A stretch of 64,000 bases of DNA. It comes from Prostheceraeus crozeri. Its lineage: Eukaryota; Platyhelminthes; Polycladida; Euryleptidae. Positions 1-13,159 of this stretch are shown here, one piece after another (position 1 is the stretch's first letter; the number at the start of each line of letters is the position of its first letter). The notes under the pieces were generated by a model. It saw only the letters and a list, made by a program, of their open reading frames with translations, did not search any database and was not told the origin of the DNA. Position numbers and translations under genes: made by a program. The DNA is taken from NCBI GenBank assembly GCA_907163375.1, contig CAJQUW010012908.1:1-64000 (forward strand), in the 5' to 3' direction.

Positions 1-3000
1 TGTGAACTGCAGAACGCATCGTTTGTGAAGCTGTCAGGGAATCGCTGGATGCCTCTAGTAAGTGTGAAACTGCAGAACAGACATCGTTGAAGCTGTCAGG
101 GAATCCGCTGATGCCTCTCAGTAAGTGTGAACTGCGAGAACAGGACATCGTTTGAAGCTGTCAGGGAATTTCATGATTGCTCTAGTAAATGTGAACTGCA
201 GAGAAACAGACATCGTTGAAGCTGACAGGGAAATCGCTGATGCCCTCTAGTAAGTGTGAACTGACAGAAACAGACATCGTTTGAAGCTGTCAGGGAATTC
301 GCTGATGGCCCTCTAGTAACGTGTGAACTGCAGACAGACATCGGTTGAAGCTTGTCAGGGAATCCGCTGATGCCTCTAGTAAGTGTGAACTGCAGAACAG
401 GACATCGTTTGAAGCTGTCAGGGAATCGCTGTTGCCTCCAGTATTGTGTGAACTGCAGAACAGGACATCGTTGAAGCTGTCAGGGAAATCGATGATGCAC
501 TCTAGTAATTTGTGAACTGCAGAACAGACATCGTTGAAGCGCTCAGGGAATCGCTGATGCCTTTGTAAATTTTGGAAAGCAGAACAGACATCGATTGAAG
601 TGTCAGGGAATCACTGAGGCCTTAGTAAGTGTGAACTGAGACAGACATCGTGAAGCTGTCAGGAGATCACTGATTGCCTCTAGTAAGTGTGAAACTGCAG
701 AACAGGACATCGTTGAAAGCTGTCAGGGAATCGCATGATGCCTCCAGTAAGTGTGAACTTGCAGATAACAGGACATCGTTGAAGCTGACATGGGAATCGC
801 TGATGCTCTAGTAAGTGTGAACTGCAGAACAGACATCGTTGAACGCTGACAGGGAATCGCTGCTGCCTCTCTAGTAAGTGGTGAACTGCAGAAGACTGGA
901 CATCGTTGACGCTGACGGGAATCGATGATTGCCTCCAGTAAGTGTGAACTGCAGAACAGACATCGTTGAAGTAGTCAGGGATCGCTGATGCCTCTAGTAA
1001 GTGTGAAACTGCTTGAACAGACATCGTTGAAGCTGTCAGGGAATCGCTGGATGCCTCTATTAAGTGGTGAACTGCAGAACAGACATCGTTTGAAGCTGTC
1101 AGGGAATCATCTGATGCCTCTAGTAAGTGGTGAACTGCAGAAACAGACATCGTTGAAGCTTGTCAGGTGAATCACTGATTCCACCAATAAGGTGGTGACT
1201 GACAGAAGACATCGTTGAAGCTGTCAGGAATCACTGAATGACTCTAGTAAATGGAAACTTGCGAACAGACATCGTGAAGTGACAGGGATATCACTGATGC
1301 CTCTAGTTAAATGTGAACTGCAGGAACAGACATCGTTGTTGAAGCTGTCAGGGAATCGCTGATGCCTCTGTAAGTGTTGAACTGCATGAACAGACACTCG
1401 TTTGAAGCTGACAGGGAATCGCTGATGCCTCTAGTAAAGTGTGAACTGCAGAAACAGACATCGTTGTTGAAGCTGTTCTGGATCGATGATGCTCTAGTAG
1501 TGGAACTGCAGAAACAGAACATCGTTTTGAGCTGGACAGGGAATCGCTGAAGCCTCAGTAAGTTTGAAACTGAGAACAGACAACGTTGAAGTAGGTCAGG
1601 GAAATGCTGATGCTCTCTAGTAAGTTGTGAAACTGCAGAACAGACATCGTTGAAGCTGTCATGGAATCGCTGATGCCTCCAGTAGTGTTGGGAACTGCAG
1701 CCGAAAGACATGTTGAAGCTGTCAGGAATCGCTGCTATGCCTCTAGTAAATGTGAAACTGCAGATACAGACATCGTTTTGAGCTGTCAGGGGAATCACTG
1801 ATGCCTCCAATATGTGTGACTGCACAGAACAGAATCGTTTGAAGCTGTCAGGGAATCGCTGATGCTCCAGTAAGTTGTGAATGCAGAACAGACATCGTTG
1901 AAGGATCAGGGAATCGCTGATGCCTCTAGTAAGTGTGAACTGCAGGAACAGTCATCGTTTTTGAAGCTGACAGGAATCGTGATGCCTCGTAAGTGTGTGA
2001 ACTGCAGTCCTGAACAGACATTCGTTGAAAGCTGGTCCCCCCAGGGAATGATGATTTGACTTCTGAGTTAATTGTGAATGCAGATCAGACATCGTTGAAG
2101 CTCTCAGGGAATCGCTGTGCCTCTAGTAAATGTGAACTGCAGACCAGAACATCGTTTGAAGCTTGTCAGGGAATCATGATGCCTCTAGGTTAAAGTGTGA
2201 ACTGCAGAACAGACATCGTTGAAGCTGTCAGGGAATCTTGATGACAGTCAATGTGAATGCAGAAAACAGAAATCGTTGAAAGCTGTCAGGAATCAACTGA
2301 TTCTCCAATAAGGTGATAACTGCAGAACAAGACATCGTTGAAGCTGTCAGGGAATCCTGATGACTCTAGTAAATGTGAATCTGCAGAAACAGCATCGCTG
2401 GAAGTGACAGGGATCACTGATGCCTCTAGTAAATGTGACTGCAGAAACAGCATCGTGAAGCTTACAGGAAACGCTGATGCCTCTAGTAAGTGTGAATGCA
2501 GTTAAACAGACATCGTTGAAGTGTAGGAATCGCTGATGCCTTTGTAAGTGTGAATCCCCCCCCCCCCCGCAGAAACAGACTTCGTTGAAGCTGAGGGAAT
2601 CGCTTGATGCCTCTAGTAGTGTGAACTGCAGACAGACATCGTTGAAGCTGTCAGGAATCGTGATGCCTCCAGTAAGTGTGACTGCAGAAACAGACATCGT
2701 TGGAAGATGTCAGGGAATCGCTGATGCCTCTAGTATATGTGATTGCAGACAGACATCGTTGAAGCTGTCAGGGAATCACTGATGTCCAATATGTGTGAAC
2801 TGCAGAACAGACATTCGTTGAAGCTGGTCGGGAACGCTGATGCCTCCAGTTAAGTGTGACTGCAGTACAGACATGTTGAAGTGGTTCAGGGGATAAAGGA
2901 GAAAAATCGCTGATGCCTCTAGTAAGTGTTCTGAACTGCAGATACAGACATCGTTGAAGCTGGTTGAAGCTGTCAGGGAATCATGATGCCTCAATAAGTT

Positions 3001-4893
3001 GTGAACTGCAGACAGACATCGTTGATAGCTGACAGGGAATCGTGATGCAACCGTAAGTGTGAAACTGCAGAAACAGATCGTTGAAGCTGTCAGGATCGAT
3101 GATGCCTTAGTAAGTGTGAAACTGAGAAACAGTCATCGTTGAAGCTCTAGGGAATCGCTGATGCTATAGTAAATTGTGAGACTGGCAGAACAGACATCGT
3201 TGAAGCTGTCAGGGAATCACTGATGCCTCTAGTTAAGTGTGAACTGCAGAACAGGACATCGTTTGAAGCTGTCAGGAATCGCTGAGCTCTAGTAAATGTG
3301 AATCGTCAGAAACAGACATCGTTGAAGTGTCAGGGAATCACTTATGACTCCAATAAGTGTGGAACGCAGAACAGCCATTTTTCCGTTGAAGCTGACAGGG
3401 AATCGCCTGAGCCTTAGTAAATGGAAACAGCAGAACAGACCAGCGTTGAAGTGTCAGGGGATTCGTGATGCTTAGTAAGTGTTGAACTGGCAGAAAAGAC
3501 ATCGTTGAAGTGACAGGGAATCGCTGATGCCTCTAGTAAGTGTGAAACTGCAGAACAGACATCGTTTGAAGCTGTCAGGGAATCGCTGGATGCCTCCAGT
3601 AAGTGTGAACTGCAGAAACAGACATCGTTGAAGCTGTCAGGGAAATTCGCTGATGCCTCTAGTAAGTGTGAACTGCAGAATCAGACATCGTTGAAGCTGT
3701 CAGGGAATCGCTGATGCCTCTAGTAAGTGTGACTGCAGAACAGACATCGTTGAAGCTGTCAGAGGATCGCTGAAGCTCCAGTCAATGTTAACTGCAGAAC
3801 AGGACATCGTTGAAGCTTGTCAGGGGAATCATGATTACCTCCAATAAGTGTGAACTGTCAGAACAAGGACATCGTTGAAGCTGTCAGGGAGATCACTGAT
3901 GACTCTAGTAAGTGTGAACTGCAGAACAGACATCGTTGAAGCGTCGGGGAATCGCTGATGCCTCTAGGTAAGATGTGAATGCGAACAGGACATCGTTTGA
4001 AGCTGTCAGGGGGGGGACGGGGGGGGGAGGTGGGGGGGGGGGGGGGGGGGGGGGGGGGAATCACTGATTCTTTGCAAGTTTGTGAACTGCAGCAGAACAG
4101 ACATCGTTGACGCTGTCAGGGAATCCTGATGCCTCCAGTACGTGTGAACTGCATGAACAGACCTGTTTGAAGTGTCAGGGAATCGACTGATGCCTCATGT
4201 AAATGTGAACTGCAGAACAGACATGTTGAAGCTGTCAGGGAATACTGATTCCTCTAGCAGTGTGAACTGCAGAACTGACATTCGTTGAAGGCTGTCAGGG
4301 AATCATGATGTCCAGTAAGAGTGAACTGCAGTAACAGGACATCGTAGAGCTGGTCAGGGAATCGCTGATGCCTCAATAAGTGTGAACTGCAGAACTGACA
4401 TCGTTGAAGCTGTCAGGTAATCACTGATGCCTCTAGTTAAGTGTGACACTGCAGAACAGACATCGTTGAAGCTGTCAGGGAATCGCTTGATGCCTCTAGT
4501 AAATGTGAACATGCAGAACCAAGTACATCGATTGAAGCTGTCAGGGAATCAATGATTCCTCTAGCAAGTGTGAACTGCGGGAACAGGACATCGTTGAAGC
4601 TATGTCAGGGAATCACTGATGCCTCCAGTAAAGTGTGAACTTGCAGCAACAGACATGTATGAATGCTGACAGGGAAATCGTGATTGCCTCCAGTTAGTCG
4701 TGAAACTGCAAGAAACAGACATCAACTGAAGCTGACAGGGAATCACTGATGCCTCTAGTAAGTGTGAACTGCAGAACAGACATCGCTGATGCCTCCAGTA
4801 AGTGTGAACTGCAGAACAGACATCGCTGAAGCTGACAGGGAATCACTGATGCATCTAGTAAGTGTGAACTGCATAACAGACATCGCTGAAGCT
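1..4893. repeat. 60-bp minisatellite array, about 80 units
   Basis: The core unit runs AGTAAGTGTGAACTGCAG, then AACAGACATCG, then TGAAGCTGACAGGGAATC and TGATGCCTCT, close to 60 bp. The last units (about 4750-4890) are clean at 60 bp. Almost all earlier units carry one- to three-base insertions or losses scattered at random, with a C run near 2557 and a G run of about 40 near 4011-4058. That pattern is typical of uncorrected long-read consensus rather than of mutation. Sixty bases is a whole number of codons and the minus strand of clean units stays open (20-residue period with SDSLSASAMSVLQ), but no start, splice signal or other coding support is seen. Confidence 0.95.
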
Positions 4894-5273
4894 GACTCTG
4901 TTGCTCTTAGGAAGTCCATGAAATTTGAATTCTTGAGCTGTTTGTGACAGATAATGAAGAAATGTAGAAAGTTTATGAAAGTTTGCTGTCTCAATAGATT
5001 GTAATTCATGAAAAGCTTCTAAAATCTATGAATTTGTGCACTCCGGATTGATTCGAATTTCTATTTAAAAATGATTTGAAATATCCATTCACCAATTCAT
5101 TCATTTATAGATTCTCAAGCGGGGGCTATCTCGTACGGTAGGAATGCTATGCGAAATTGGCGGGCAGAAATGCATTTCAAACTCATTTCAATCAGTTCTA
5201 TGACCTCAATAGCTATCGAGAGTGAAATACACTGGGTTTTCCACATCTCCGAGACATAGTAGGGTATAAATCA
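4894..5273. other. Non-coding stretch between minisatellite and dispersed repeat
   Basis: Nothing recognisable: AT-rich, no credible coding frame or structured repeat. Confidence 0.5.
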
Positions 5274-5517
5274 TAGAAATAGATTGTTGTTTATCTGAAG
5301 TTGACTAGAATGGAAATTGACTCAAAGTCGCGGCACATCCGGGGGAACTAAGTTGCGGCATGAACCACCAATGAAAAGCTTAGAATGGCACATGTGACTG
5401 ATTCTAACCCAATCATACAGCCGTTGACAAGCGAATCTAAGTGAAAATGCGTGCGATTTTTGTGCCACTATTGTGTATTGCATGAATCTTTACTTCCATT
5501 CTAGAGGTTTTATTGTT
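5274..5517. repeat. Dispersed repeat, copy 1 of 2
   Basis: About 243 bp beginning TAGAAATAGATTG and ending TCTAGAGG-TTTATTGTT. It matches 17426-17668 in the same orientation at roughly 85-90% by eye, including the shared block CGCGGCACATCCGGGGGAAC. No terminal inverted repeats or coding capacity are seen, so the class (SINE-like or transposon fragment) is unknown. Confidence 0.85.
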
Positions 5518-5561
5518 ATCAATTTCTATGGTATAAATAACTGCATTGCAGACATTCACTT

Positions 5562-5774
5562 TGTTGTCGTGAGATTTCTATGACCTCTTTGACAGTCTGC
5601 ATGTGACGCACTGGTAAATTGTGTTCATCGCATTTCATGAGTCTCTCGATGCATGCTTTCTTAACATGATATTCTGCTGGCACGTTAGGTTGTTTTCAAT
5701 TAACTACACACTTTCCAGTTTGAGTTGCCCTTGTTAATAGAAATTTCAATATCTAACTCACAACTTTCTTGGGC
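5562..5774 (+). repeat. 5' LTR of the Gypsy-like element
   Basis: 213 bp, starts TGTTGTCGTGAGATTTC. Near-identical to 7361-7573. The match ends at TTTCTTGGGC. Confidence 0.88.
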
Positions 5775-6426
5775 ATGGAAAAGCTCAATGACTGCATCAA
5801 ACCGTTTGATGGATCATTGGATATTGTGACTTGGCTAAAGAAGGTGAAGTTGATTGCCCGAATAAAGAAGATAACTGATTTGGCTGCTTTAATTCCACTT
5901 TATTTGGAGGGACCAGCATTCGAGGTATATGATCAATTGACAGATAAAGATAAGGACGACGGTGATATCATTGAGAGAACGTTGGTACAAGCTTTCGGTC
6001 AAAACAAGTTTGCCGCTTACGATGTTCTTCGACAACGTGATTGGAAAGCTGGAGAAGCCGTAGACGTATACCTCGTGACCTTCGTCGATTGGCAAAATTA
6101 GCAGAAGTTGACTCAGATGAACTCGTATGCTGTGCATTCATATGCGGACTTCCAATAGACGCATCTTCGCAACTGCGCGCTGGATCTCGCATTGCTGGGT
6201 CAGACTTACCTGAAATAGTTAAACAAGCATGTGTGCTAATGGATGAAAGAATTCAAGGTGCTATGGCTGCTGTTGGGAGAACTACGAAACACAGGGACCG
6301 CAGCGAAACTGTGAGGGATGTTCAAAGGCGTGCGACCTGTTATGCGTGCGGAGGGAATCATCATATTCGATTTTGTAATCAAGTTCGCGACATTATTTGT
6401 TATCGTTGCCACAACCCTGAAGGTTG
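5769..6426 (+). pseudogene. gag-like region with CCHC zinc knuckles (fossil)
   Basis: The first part contains a capsid-type stretch (FDGSLDIVTWLKKVKLIARI, YLEGPAFEVYDQL) of the kind seen in Gypsy/retrotransposon gag. Later residues include CYACGGNHHIRFC and CYRCHNPEG, matching the nucleic-acid-binding zinc knuckles at the end of gag. In a live element this protein would package the RNA into particles. It belongs to the LTR element at 5562-7573 and is not intact. Confidence 0.75.
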
Positions 6427-7110
6427 AAGTCTTCGTCAATTACCAAAGATCAAGTGTCGAAAGTTCTGGCAGCATGTGTTCAATTCCGTTCAATCGACCC
6501 AGTACCAGTCAAGTGGGAGAAGGGAGCTCTTGATGTTGATCAGAATTGGCAGAGGATTGCTATTGATGTCACTCATTACAACCGGTCGTGCTATTTGACT
6601 CTGATTGACTGCGGCCCCGGAAGATTCGCAATTTGGAGACGGATGCCAGATGAATCGGTATCTTCGATTTTGAAAGAGATAATTCAAATATTTCGTGAGC
6701 GAGGCCCTCCACGAGAGATCTTAATGGACAATGGACCTTCATTCAGATCTGCGGCTATGAGAAATGTGCTCAAGGAATGGTCCGTGGAGCCAATGTATCG
6801 CTGTGCTTACCGACCTGAAGGCAATGCAATAATAGAAAGGCATCACAGAACGATCAAGTCTAAGGCCGCGAGGTCGAATCAGAATCCTTTGCAGATTGTA
6901 TATTGGTATAATATAACGCCTCGAGATGCAACCAATCCTGAATCTTTGCCATGTAAAGCCATACATAATTACGAATGGAGATTGCCTGAGGTAGGCTTAT
7001 GCCCCAAAGAATCCAATCAGCAATCAACTGAAGAACTCCGAGGCATGAAGCGGGGTGATAAAGTGTTCGTGAAACCTGGTTCGGCAAGATGCACTTCGAT
7101 TTTGATTTGA
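6424..7110 (+). pseudogene. Integrase core of the Gypsy-like element (fossil)
   Basis: An rve-type integrase core is visible: first Asp in IAIDVTHYN, second in EILMDNGPSF, Glu in NAIIERHHRT, with 35 residues between the second Asp and the Glu, the classic D-35-E spacing. The downstream block YWYNITPRDATNPESLPCKA is the usual post-core region. In the family it inserts the element cDNA into host DNA. Context: directly after the gag-like part and before the 3' LTR. Confidence 0.85.
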
Positions 7111-7360
7111 TGCACTGATCGTCAAATCAAAGTGAACGGAATACCTCGACGTGTCTGATGTTCGTCCGGTGCCTGAGGCTGAGGTACGAGAGGACTTGTC
7201 AGACAGTGAACCTCAACAAAGACTAACTAGGAGCGTAAGGCGTCGAGACTTTCATGGCAATGATATCTATGATACGTGATTTATATGATGTGTACAGATT
7301 GTGTAGTTATAATTTTTGTATTTTTTTTATTTTATTTTCAAACTCAAGTTCGAGTGGGCG

Positions 7361-7573
7361 TGTTGTCGTGAGATTTCTATGACCTCTTTGACAGTCCGCA
7401 TGTGACGCACTGGTAAATTGTGTTCATCGCATTTCATGAGTCTCTCGATGCATGCTTTCTTAACATGATATTCTGCTGGCACGTTTGGTCGTTTTCAATT
7501 AACTACACACTTTCCAGTTTGAGTTGCCCTTGTTAATAGAAATTTCAATATCTAACTCACAGCTTTCTTGGGC
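7361..7573 (+). repeat. 3' LTR of the Gypsy-like element
   Basis: 213-bp partner of 5562-5774 with about four substitutions. Confidence 0.88.
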
Positions 7574-9684
7574 TTCAAAATATTTGTTGAAAGGACTGAA
7601 TTTCATGTGTTTTCTGTATTTGTAAACACTTAGAAGTAAGCATGGGATGTGTGCTATGTTAAGGCTTGTGTTTTACGTGCTGACGGTCTTCTATTACTCC
7701 TACTAAAGTTATTAACAGCAAGTTCGAATTGCATTTCATTTTGTCACCACAGACCGATGTTCTTGACGAATGCCACTGATTTTGTAAAGGTCCTCTTGAC
7801 AAACAGATGTCAGTGAAGATGAATAGACTGCTAAAGCTCCGCCAAGGAGGCTGACGGTACCACTTTTCTCTTGTCAAATGGTGCAATCGTAAATTAAGTA
7901 TCTTCCCAATTTGTCATTGAAGTTTAAAGCAGGTGATTATGATGCGCCTTAGTGACATTTGCCGCATAGCAGCGAAAAGTACATTATCTGTGTTTTATCA
8001 GCCTGGTCACTCGCAGAAGCTATTACTTACATAAATTTCAATGTAATATTGCCTCAGTTTTTCACATTCGAATTGAAGATCTTCGATGAAAGCAGTGACC
8101 CATGACTGCAATGCCGTAACTGACCGAATTTTTTCTACCCGTTTTCTTCACGATTATTGTATCACTAGATTTTAGGTTTTGTTTTGATGAAAGCAACGGT
8201 GTCAAGAAAACTTGATGAATGAAGGCACAGCCGTTTATGATGCATTGCTAAAGAAAGGAGAGAGCGTCCAGAACATCGCATTGAACATGAGATACCATCA
8301 CAGCATTACATCAGAAACCAATAGGCTGCTGATTTGAGATTCGGTTCCAAGCTGTGATGCGAGAAATGTCGAATCTTGTCAATCATTTCTCCAATTTCTT
8401 CTGATTTAAAGCCTTTCATTGTTCGACACGAATTGAAGGTGAATAAATATGTGATTCTACCTGGAAGCGACTGAAACGTCGGTTTCTAAACAAGTTGAAG
8501 CACATATAGTTCGCTCTGCATGTTGTTCAGATGACCCTTGGTTGGTCTCTCCTATTTTCAAACCTGGGCATGTGCAATATGCATTGATAGGATCTATGGT
8601 GTAACTTTCTACAACAAAGATGAAAGCGAATAGAAAAGAAAGTTTGAAAAAGATGAAAAAAATTTCTTCCACAAAGTAATTTACAGAAAAGCAAGTGATG
8701 GCCACGGGCGGTAGCTCTTACAGAAGAGCGGAAAATGAGTTCTCGCGTCACAGTAACACAAATAAAGCACATTCTTTAATCACTTTTTGAAGGCAAAAGT
8801 TGACGGAGCCAAAACACATGACAAAGGCGATTTATTCCAAATCTTGCAAACACGAAAGAAAAAGAAATAACTCAAATAATTACTTTTTGGGAAAATGCGA
8901 TGAACTGGCTGAAGAGAAACTGGTAAAACTACGTGTACAGTGAGAAAAGGAGACGGAAGTAAAGTATTTATCAAAGTCGTAGTCCATGAGATCGTGAAAG
9001 TTCATAAAGGAAACAGAGGTCCAACATAGTTCTTCTCTTCCAAAGGGGAGGGGAAGTTTTAGTCGGCGTGCGAAATGCCGCATCTTTTACAAACTTGTCG
9101 AGTAAAGTATCTCTGCACATGTTCAAGTCGATCGATGTCGCGTTTTAAATATGGACTTAATATTTGAGAATTTGTCTCGAGAATAGGACGAACAAAGGAT
9201 TTGTAACCGTGGATTAACAAATCGACATCAGGTGACGTAAAACCTTACAGAAGGCTGTAGGCACGAGAATAGGATTTACTACAATTCTATCACAATGAGA
9301 ATGAAACTTCACGTCCGATGAAATGAGGATTCCCAAGCCGTTGACAGAATTAACAGATCTCAAGGTAGGATCAATCAATGCGTCTTCAGAGAATGTTTTG
9401 CCTATAGAAAATACACAGCATTTTTTAATGGCTAATCGACATGTAGTAAATTCAGTGAAATAAAAACAGAATCATAATGCCTTGATACTGCCCACATGAC
9501 GGAACGCGTTGGGTTTTTACTATTTATAGAAAAAAGAACTATTTGTCTCAACCAACGGAGAGACAAAGATATAGATCATTTATTCATCAATTTAAGTTGC
9601 AACATTTTGAGTAGAAGCGCACATCTGTTCAGGTTTATTCGCCGATAATCAGCTCTATTGACATGTCGATTACTTTCCTTTCAG
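7574..9684. other. Non-coding stretch upstream of the THUMPD2-like exon
   Basis: Only short chance frames, none resembling a known family. Probably intron of the THUMPD2-like gene, since the exon at 9685 begins at an acceptor site. I looked for the methyltransferase nucleotide-binding exon here and did not find it. Confidence 0.45.
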
Positions 9685-9802
9685 GATTGCCATTTAGAGA
9701 CGGTATTGTGGACACTATCTGTTCGGATCTTCCTTTCGGGTACAAACATTGTCGGGGGATGGATTTAATGAAGCACTACAAACGCTGGATCACTTGTTGG
9801 AG
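9685..9802 (+). CDS. THUMPD2-like tRNA/snRNA guanosine-N2 methyltransferase, penultimate exon
   Basis: A 118-bp exon bounded by a pyrimidine-rich acceptor (ACTTTCCTTTCAG, ending 9684) and a donor (GAG|GTAAAT, intron starts 9803). The translation includes LPFRDGIVDTICSDLPFG, the motif region around the catalytic (D/N)-x-P-F of THUMPD2/THUMPD3/TRM14-type Rossmann methyltransferases (family form LPLRxxSVDxIxxDIPFG). It then runs into a helix (MDLMKHYKRWITCW). The 5' end has phase 1 and the 3' end phase 2, and the exon at 17983 starts in phase 2 and continues the family alignment. Human THUMPD2 methylates U6 snRNA with TRMT112; THUMPD3 acts on tRNA. Upstream exons with the THUMP domain are not seen and probably lie beyond the left edge. 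THUMPD2 is preferred over THUMPD3 because of the C-terminus of the next exon. Confidence 0.72.
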
Positions 9803-11012
9803 GTAAATTCATGTCTTCTGAAATCCGCTTGAGATGTGCCGACCGAGTTTATTCTCTAGAAATGATAAAATGTGCCAGACATCCCTTGGATTGGATTTTG
9901 TTGTCTGGTTCTGGTCATAGTGTTTGGAGAGAACCGAGAGGTGGCCACAATATCAAGGTTGATTCTCTCAATATATTTTGGAAGTGTACAGAATGTGTTT
10001 TATACCATTAGGATTTTTTGTGATGAATTTGCTCTGAGAATTGTTGTCAACAGATCAGGAAAACGCAGACTACGTGAGCATCAACTGCCTTATAATTGAT
10101 TAATGACTGCACAATGGCTCCCCACGTTTCAGTCATTCGTGGATGCTTTCGGGGTGGGGGAGGGGGTCGACCAAGTGATGCCTTCTTTGACATAAATATT
10201 ACGGAACAAGATTCAGTGAATTCAAAAGTTCGTCATTTCACACCTGCGATTAACACCAAGGATTTCTATGAACCATAGATAGTAGGATGGGAGCAGTGAG
10301 CGTAATTTTCCGTCTATAGACGGATTTCCGTCTATTTCGGACGAAATTTGTTGGGTCACGAGATTCGCCAAAATATCCAATATAAAATAAAAGGGGTAGG
10401 GGGTTGGGTTTCAGCAGGCTCTGTAACTTTTTATTTTATTGGTGATGGAAGTTACTTCCGTTTAATTATTTATTCATTCTTAACTTTCACATTTGTTCTA
10501 TTTGAATATGTGGTAGGCCTATGCCAATTAATGCGCCAATGTTGTGTTGATTGAATTGTAATGTAGAAGTAGGCCTGTTGCATCACTACGATCAACAAAG
10601 CCTACCTAAAGCTAGTGATTAAGTCGTGGCATATTAACATGCTAATTAGAATTTGAATGTTTTTGTCTGCTGTACTATGTCTCTCATGAATTACATCTCG
10701 TTATGTAGGCGTACAAGAGAGTTCTGGAAGGTTACACTGTTAGGTATCGTGACTAAGGATGGGACTTCGCATTTGCGTTTTTAATACATAGTTCTTCCTA
10801 TTCTTTACCACTGGTTTTCTTTACATGACCATGATGTACATACTGCCATGTTTTCCTAGAAATGAAGTTCCGGAAACGTTGCAAAAGCTGATTTAACAAA
10901 CCCTACTCGAATTATCTATGTGTAATTAACATCAATGATAGCTCTCCGCACCCACTTTTCCATACTACTAATTTTCCGTCTATTCGATAAGCGTGCGTTA
11001 CGCCCACTGGGT

Positions 11013-11967
11013 GGGAGCTACTAACACTTCCTAAATTCGTGCACAAAGGGCTGAATAGCATGGATTTGTAGATCTTGAAACGCTGAATAAAAAAAATCAA
11101 ATTCTTGAGTGTCACAGCCAGTCGCTTTCAGTTATAGGTAAGGTTTACCCTCAGATACTTGAGGGGGAGGGTCCAGTGGATCCCGGAGCCATATCTTTCT
11201 ATCTTACTTTATGTGTTGAGGATATATGCACGTTATGTTAGAAGATCGCAAAATGTGAATATCTAGTTCTCTTACATGATCGCACATGACTGGTTGGCCT
11301 ACATGAATGAATGTTTAAAATGAAAGCTATCATTATATTCATAGTCCAACACTAAAAACAGACTGTTGGCATGGATAGATTTGAAATAATGGTCAAATGT
11401 AAGGGCTATGCTGCATGGAATAAATCACTTTCATTGAAATCAGCTATCTGAGGTTTAATGGCAACAGAAAACATCGTAAAATCGACTCTCAGTACAACTG
11501 ATACTGTACTAAATATCGATTTAAGAAGATAAACCAAGAATTTGTAAAAGGAGTCCACTGGACAACCCTCACGTCTCTGAGGGTTAAAGGATTCCAATTG
11601 GAAATTCCCAGCAAATTTCATGTTTTGACTTAATTTTTGCGATATCACTCATTTTGTAGAGGCTCTCAAACATCAAATACTGAATCATGTGACTCACTTC
11701 AACTTTTCTATCGAAGTTGATGTTCTGAACTCAATCATGTTTCAAATTTCATGGGATTCTGATAAATAGTTTCTTTTCTGCAAAAGATAATGTACGAAAA
11801 TTACCAAGTGTTTCACAATCCATTGATATTTAACCTTACCTATAACCGAAATCGACTAGCTGTGACACTCAAGAATTTGGCTTTCGCATTCAGCGTTTCA
11901 AGATCTGCAAATCCATGCTATTAAGCCCTTTGTGCGCGAATTGAGAAAGAAAGTGTCAGTGGCTCCC
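11013..11967. mobile_element. Non-coding element with 135-bp terminal inverted repeats
   Basis: The left arm (11013 to about 11147, GGGAGCTACTAAC... to ...TATAGGTAAGGTT) is matched in reverse complement by about 11829-11967 at roughly 85%. Similarity stops sharply at GGGAGC on both outsides. The 680-bp interior has no transposase. This is the form of a foldback or non-autonomous DNA transposon. No target duplication is clear, and divergence of the arms suggests an old insertion. Confidence 0.75.
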
Positions 11968-13159
11968 GGACAATAGCTTTATAGTTCGTTAGTTCCATCT
12001 ATGATTCGTAGACATCTCTGTTAAAACTACAGAGTGACCATAAAGTCGCGCAAGTGAAATGGCTATGTGACCTTGCTATCGCTAGTAATGATATCGACAT
12101 ATATAATATATCACATTTTCTTCACGCGCGACTTAGCTCTGTAGAAGAGAGAAGCTTGATGTGTGTAGTAGCCTCCTCTAAACGGGATTCAACTGGGTCA
12201 ATGAACCTTTTGGCATAGAAAGCATAGAAAAATTTTCAAAATCTAATATGCAGGCCTGTGATTATTCCTCAAATCCTCAAAAATTCCTCAAATATAGCTT
12301 AACTATGAGAAATTCCTCAAATACGACACACTACAGACTAAATGTCAGATAATGTATTGTTTTTTGGCGAATGGCGATGATATGTAAACTTCCAAACAAG
12401 AAGCTGAGATGGAATCCTATAACATGTACCCTACATCCATACTGCTAATCATGAATCATTCATGATTTATTACCTTTATTTTTCTTTTCTCATGATTTAT
12501 AACTTAATAATTTTTCTCTTACACACCTGGTAGATTTTAGATAGCGTAATCCCGCTGTCCTAGCTAGATCTTTTGATTGGAAACAGACCTGTCCTTTTCT
12601 CATCTGAATGGGCAGGCTGTTAAATAGAATCTTTTCAATATATAAGTGATAAACATAATTTTGAACAGAACGACTTACTCACCAATTCATTCCACATGAG
12701 GAGAGGAGAACCGTTGTTGTCCTTCAAGTATTTTTAAATTTCTAGACATTTTAGGATATAATGATTTTTTTTAGCCTTGTCATATTTAGCATATCAAAAA
12801 TTAACTAGTCGTTGGCTTGTTTTTTTTAATTTTGTTACCTTGACGCATTTTGTTACGTTGAATTGATCTTGTTTCATGTCGTTTTCTTTTCTGCAAGCTA
12901 CAGGGCTGCGTCATAAGTCATCTCTGACTTATTTTGCTAAGCAGAGAAGTTGTCCGAAGATATTGTCTGTCGAACTCACTCATTTAATACTTTCACGCAT
13001 TTAATGAGTAAAACACAGCTATCAACCTACAGAAATTGTATATTTGAACACTGCAAGCAATTTTTTTTACTTCTAACTTCATAATATTGCTTAGAATTCC
13101 AACAATAAAATGCATATTCAATTATTTTCATTAATTATCTTGACCTTTTTCACAAGCTT

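Larger units (their letters stand above)
5562..7573 (+). mobile_element. Short Gypsy-like LTR retrotransposon, fossil
   Basis: Two direct 213-bp long terminal repeats (5562-5774 and 7361-7573) begin TGTTGTCGTGAG and enclose about 1.6 kb. They differ at only about four positions, so the insertion is young relative to most repeats here. The recognisable parts are a gag-like region with CCHC zinc knuckles followed by a DDE integrase core; no other pol part is recognised, so this is not an autonomous copy. It is broken, with at least two breaks. A G-rich tract just before the 3' repeat could be the polypurine tract. I could not settle the target-site duplication or primer-binding site. Confidence 0.9.

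Noticed and set aside
680-2994. Frames across the 60-bp minisatellite
   Set aside because: Repeat translation with many indel-driven frame changes; no gene context.
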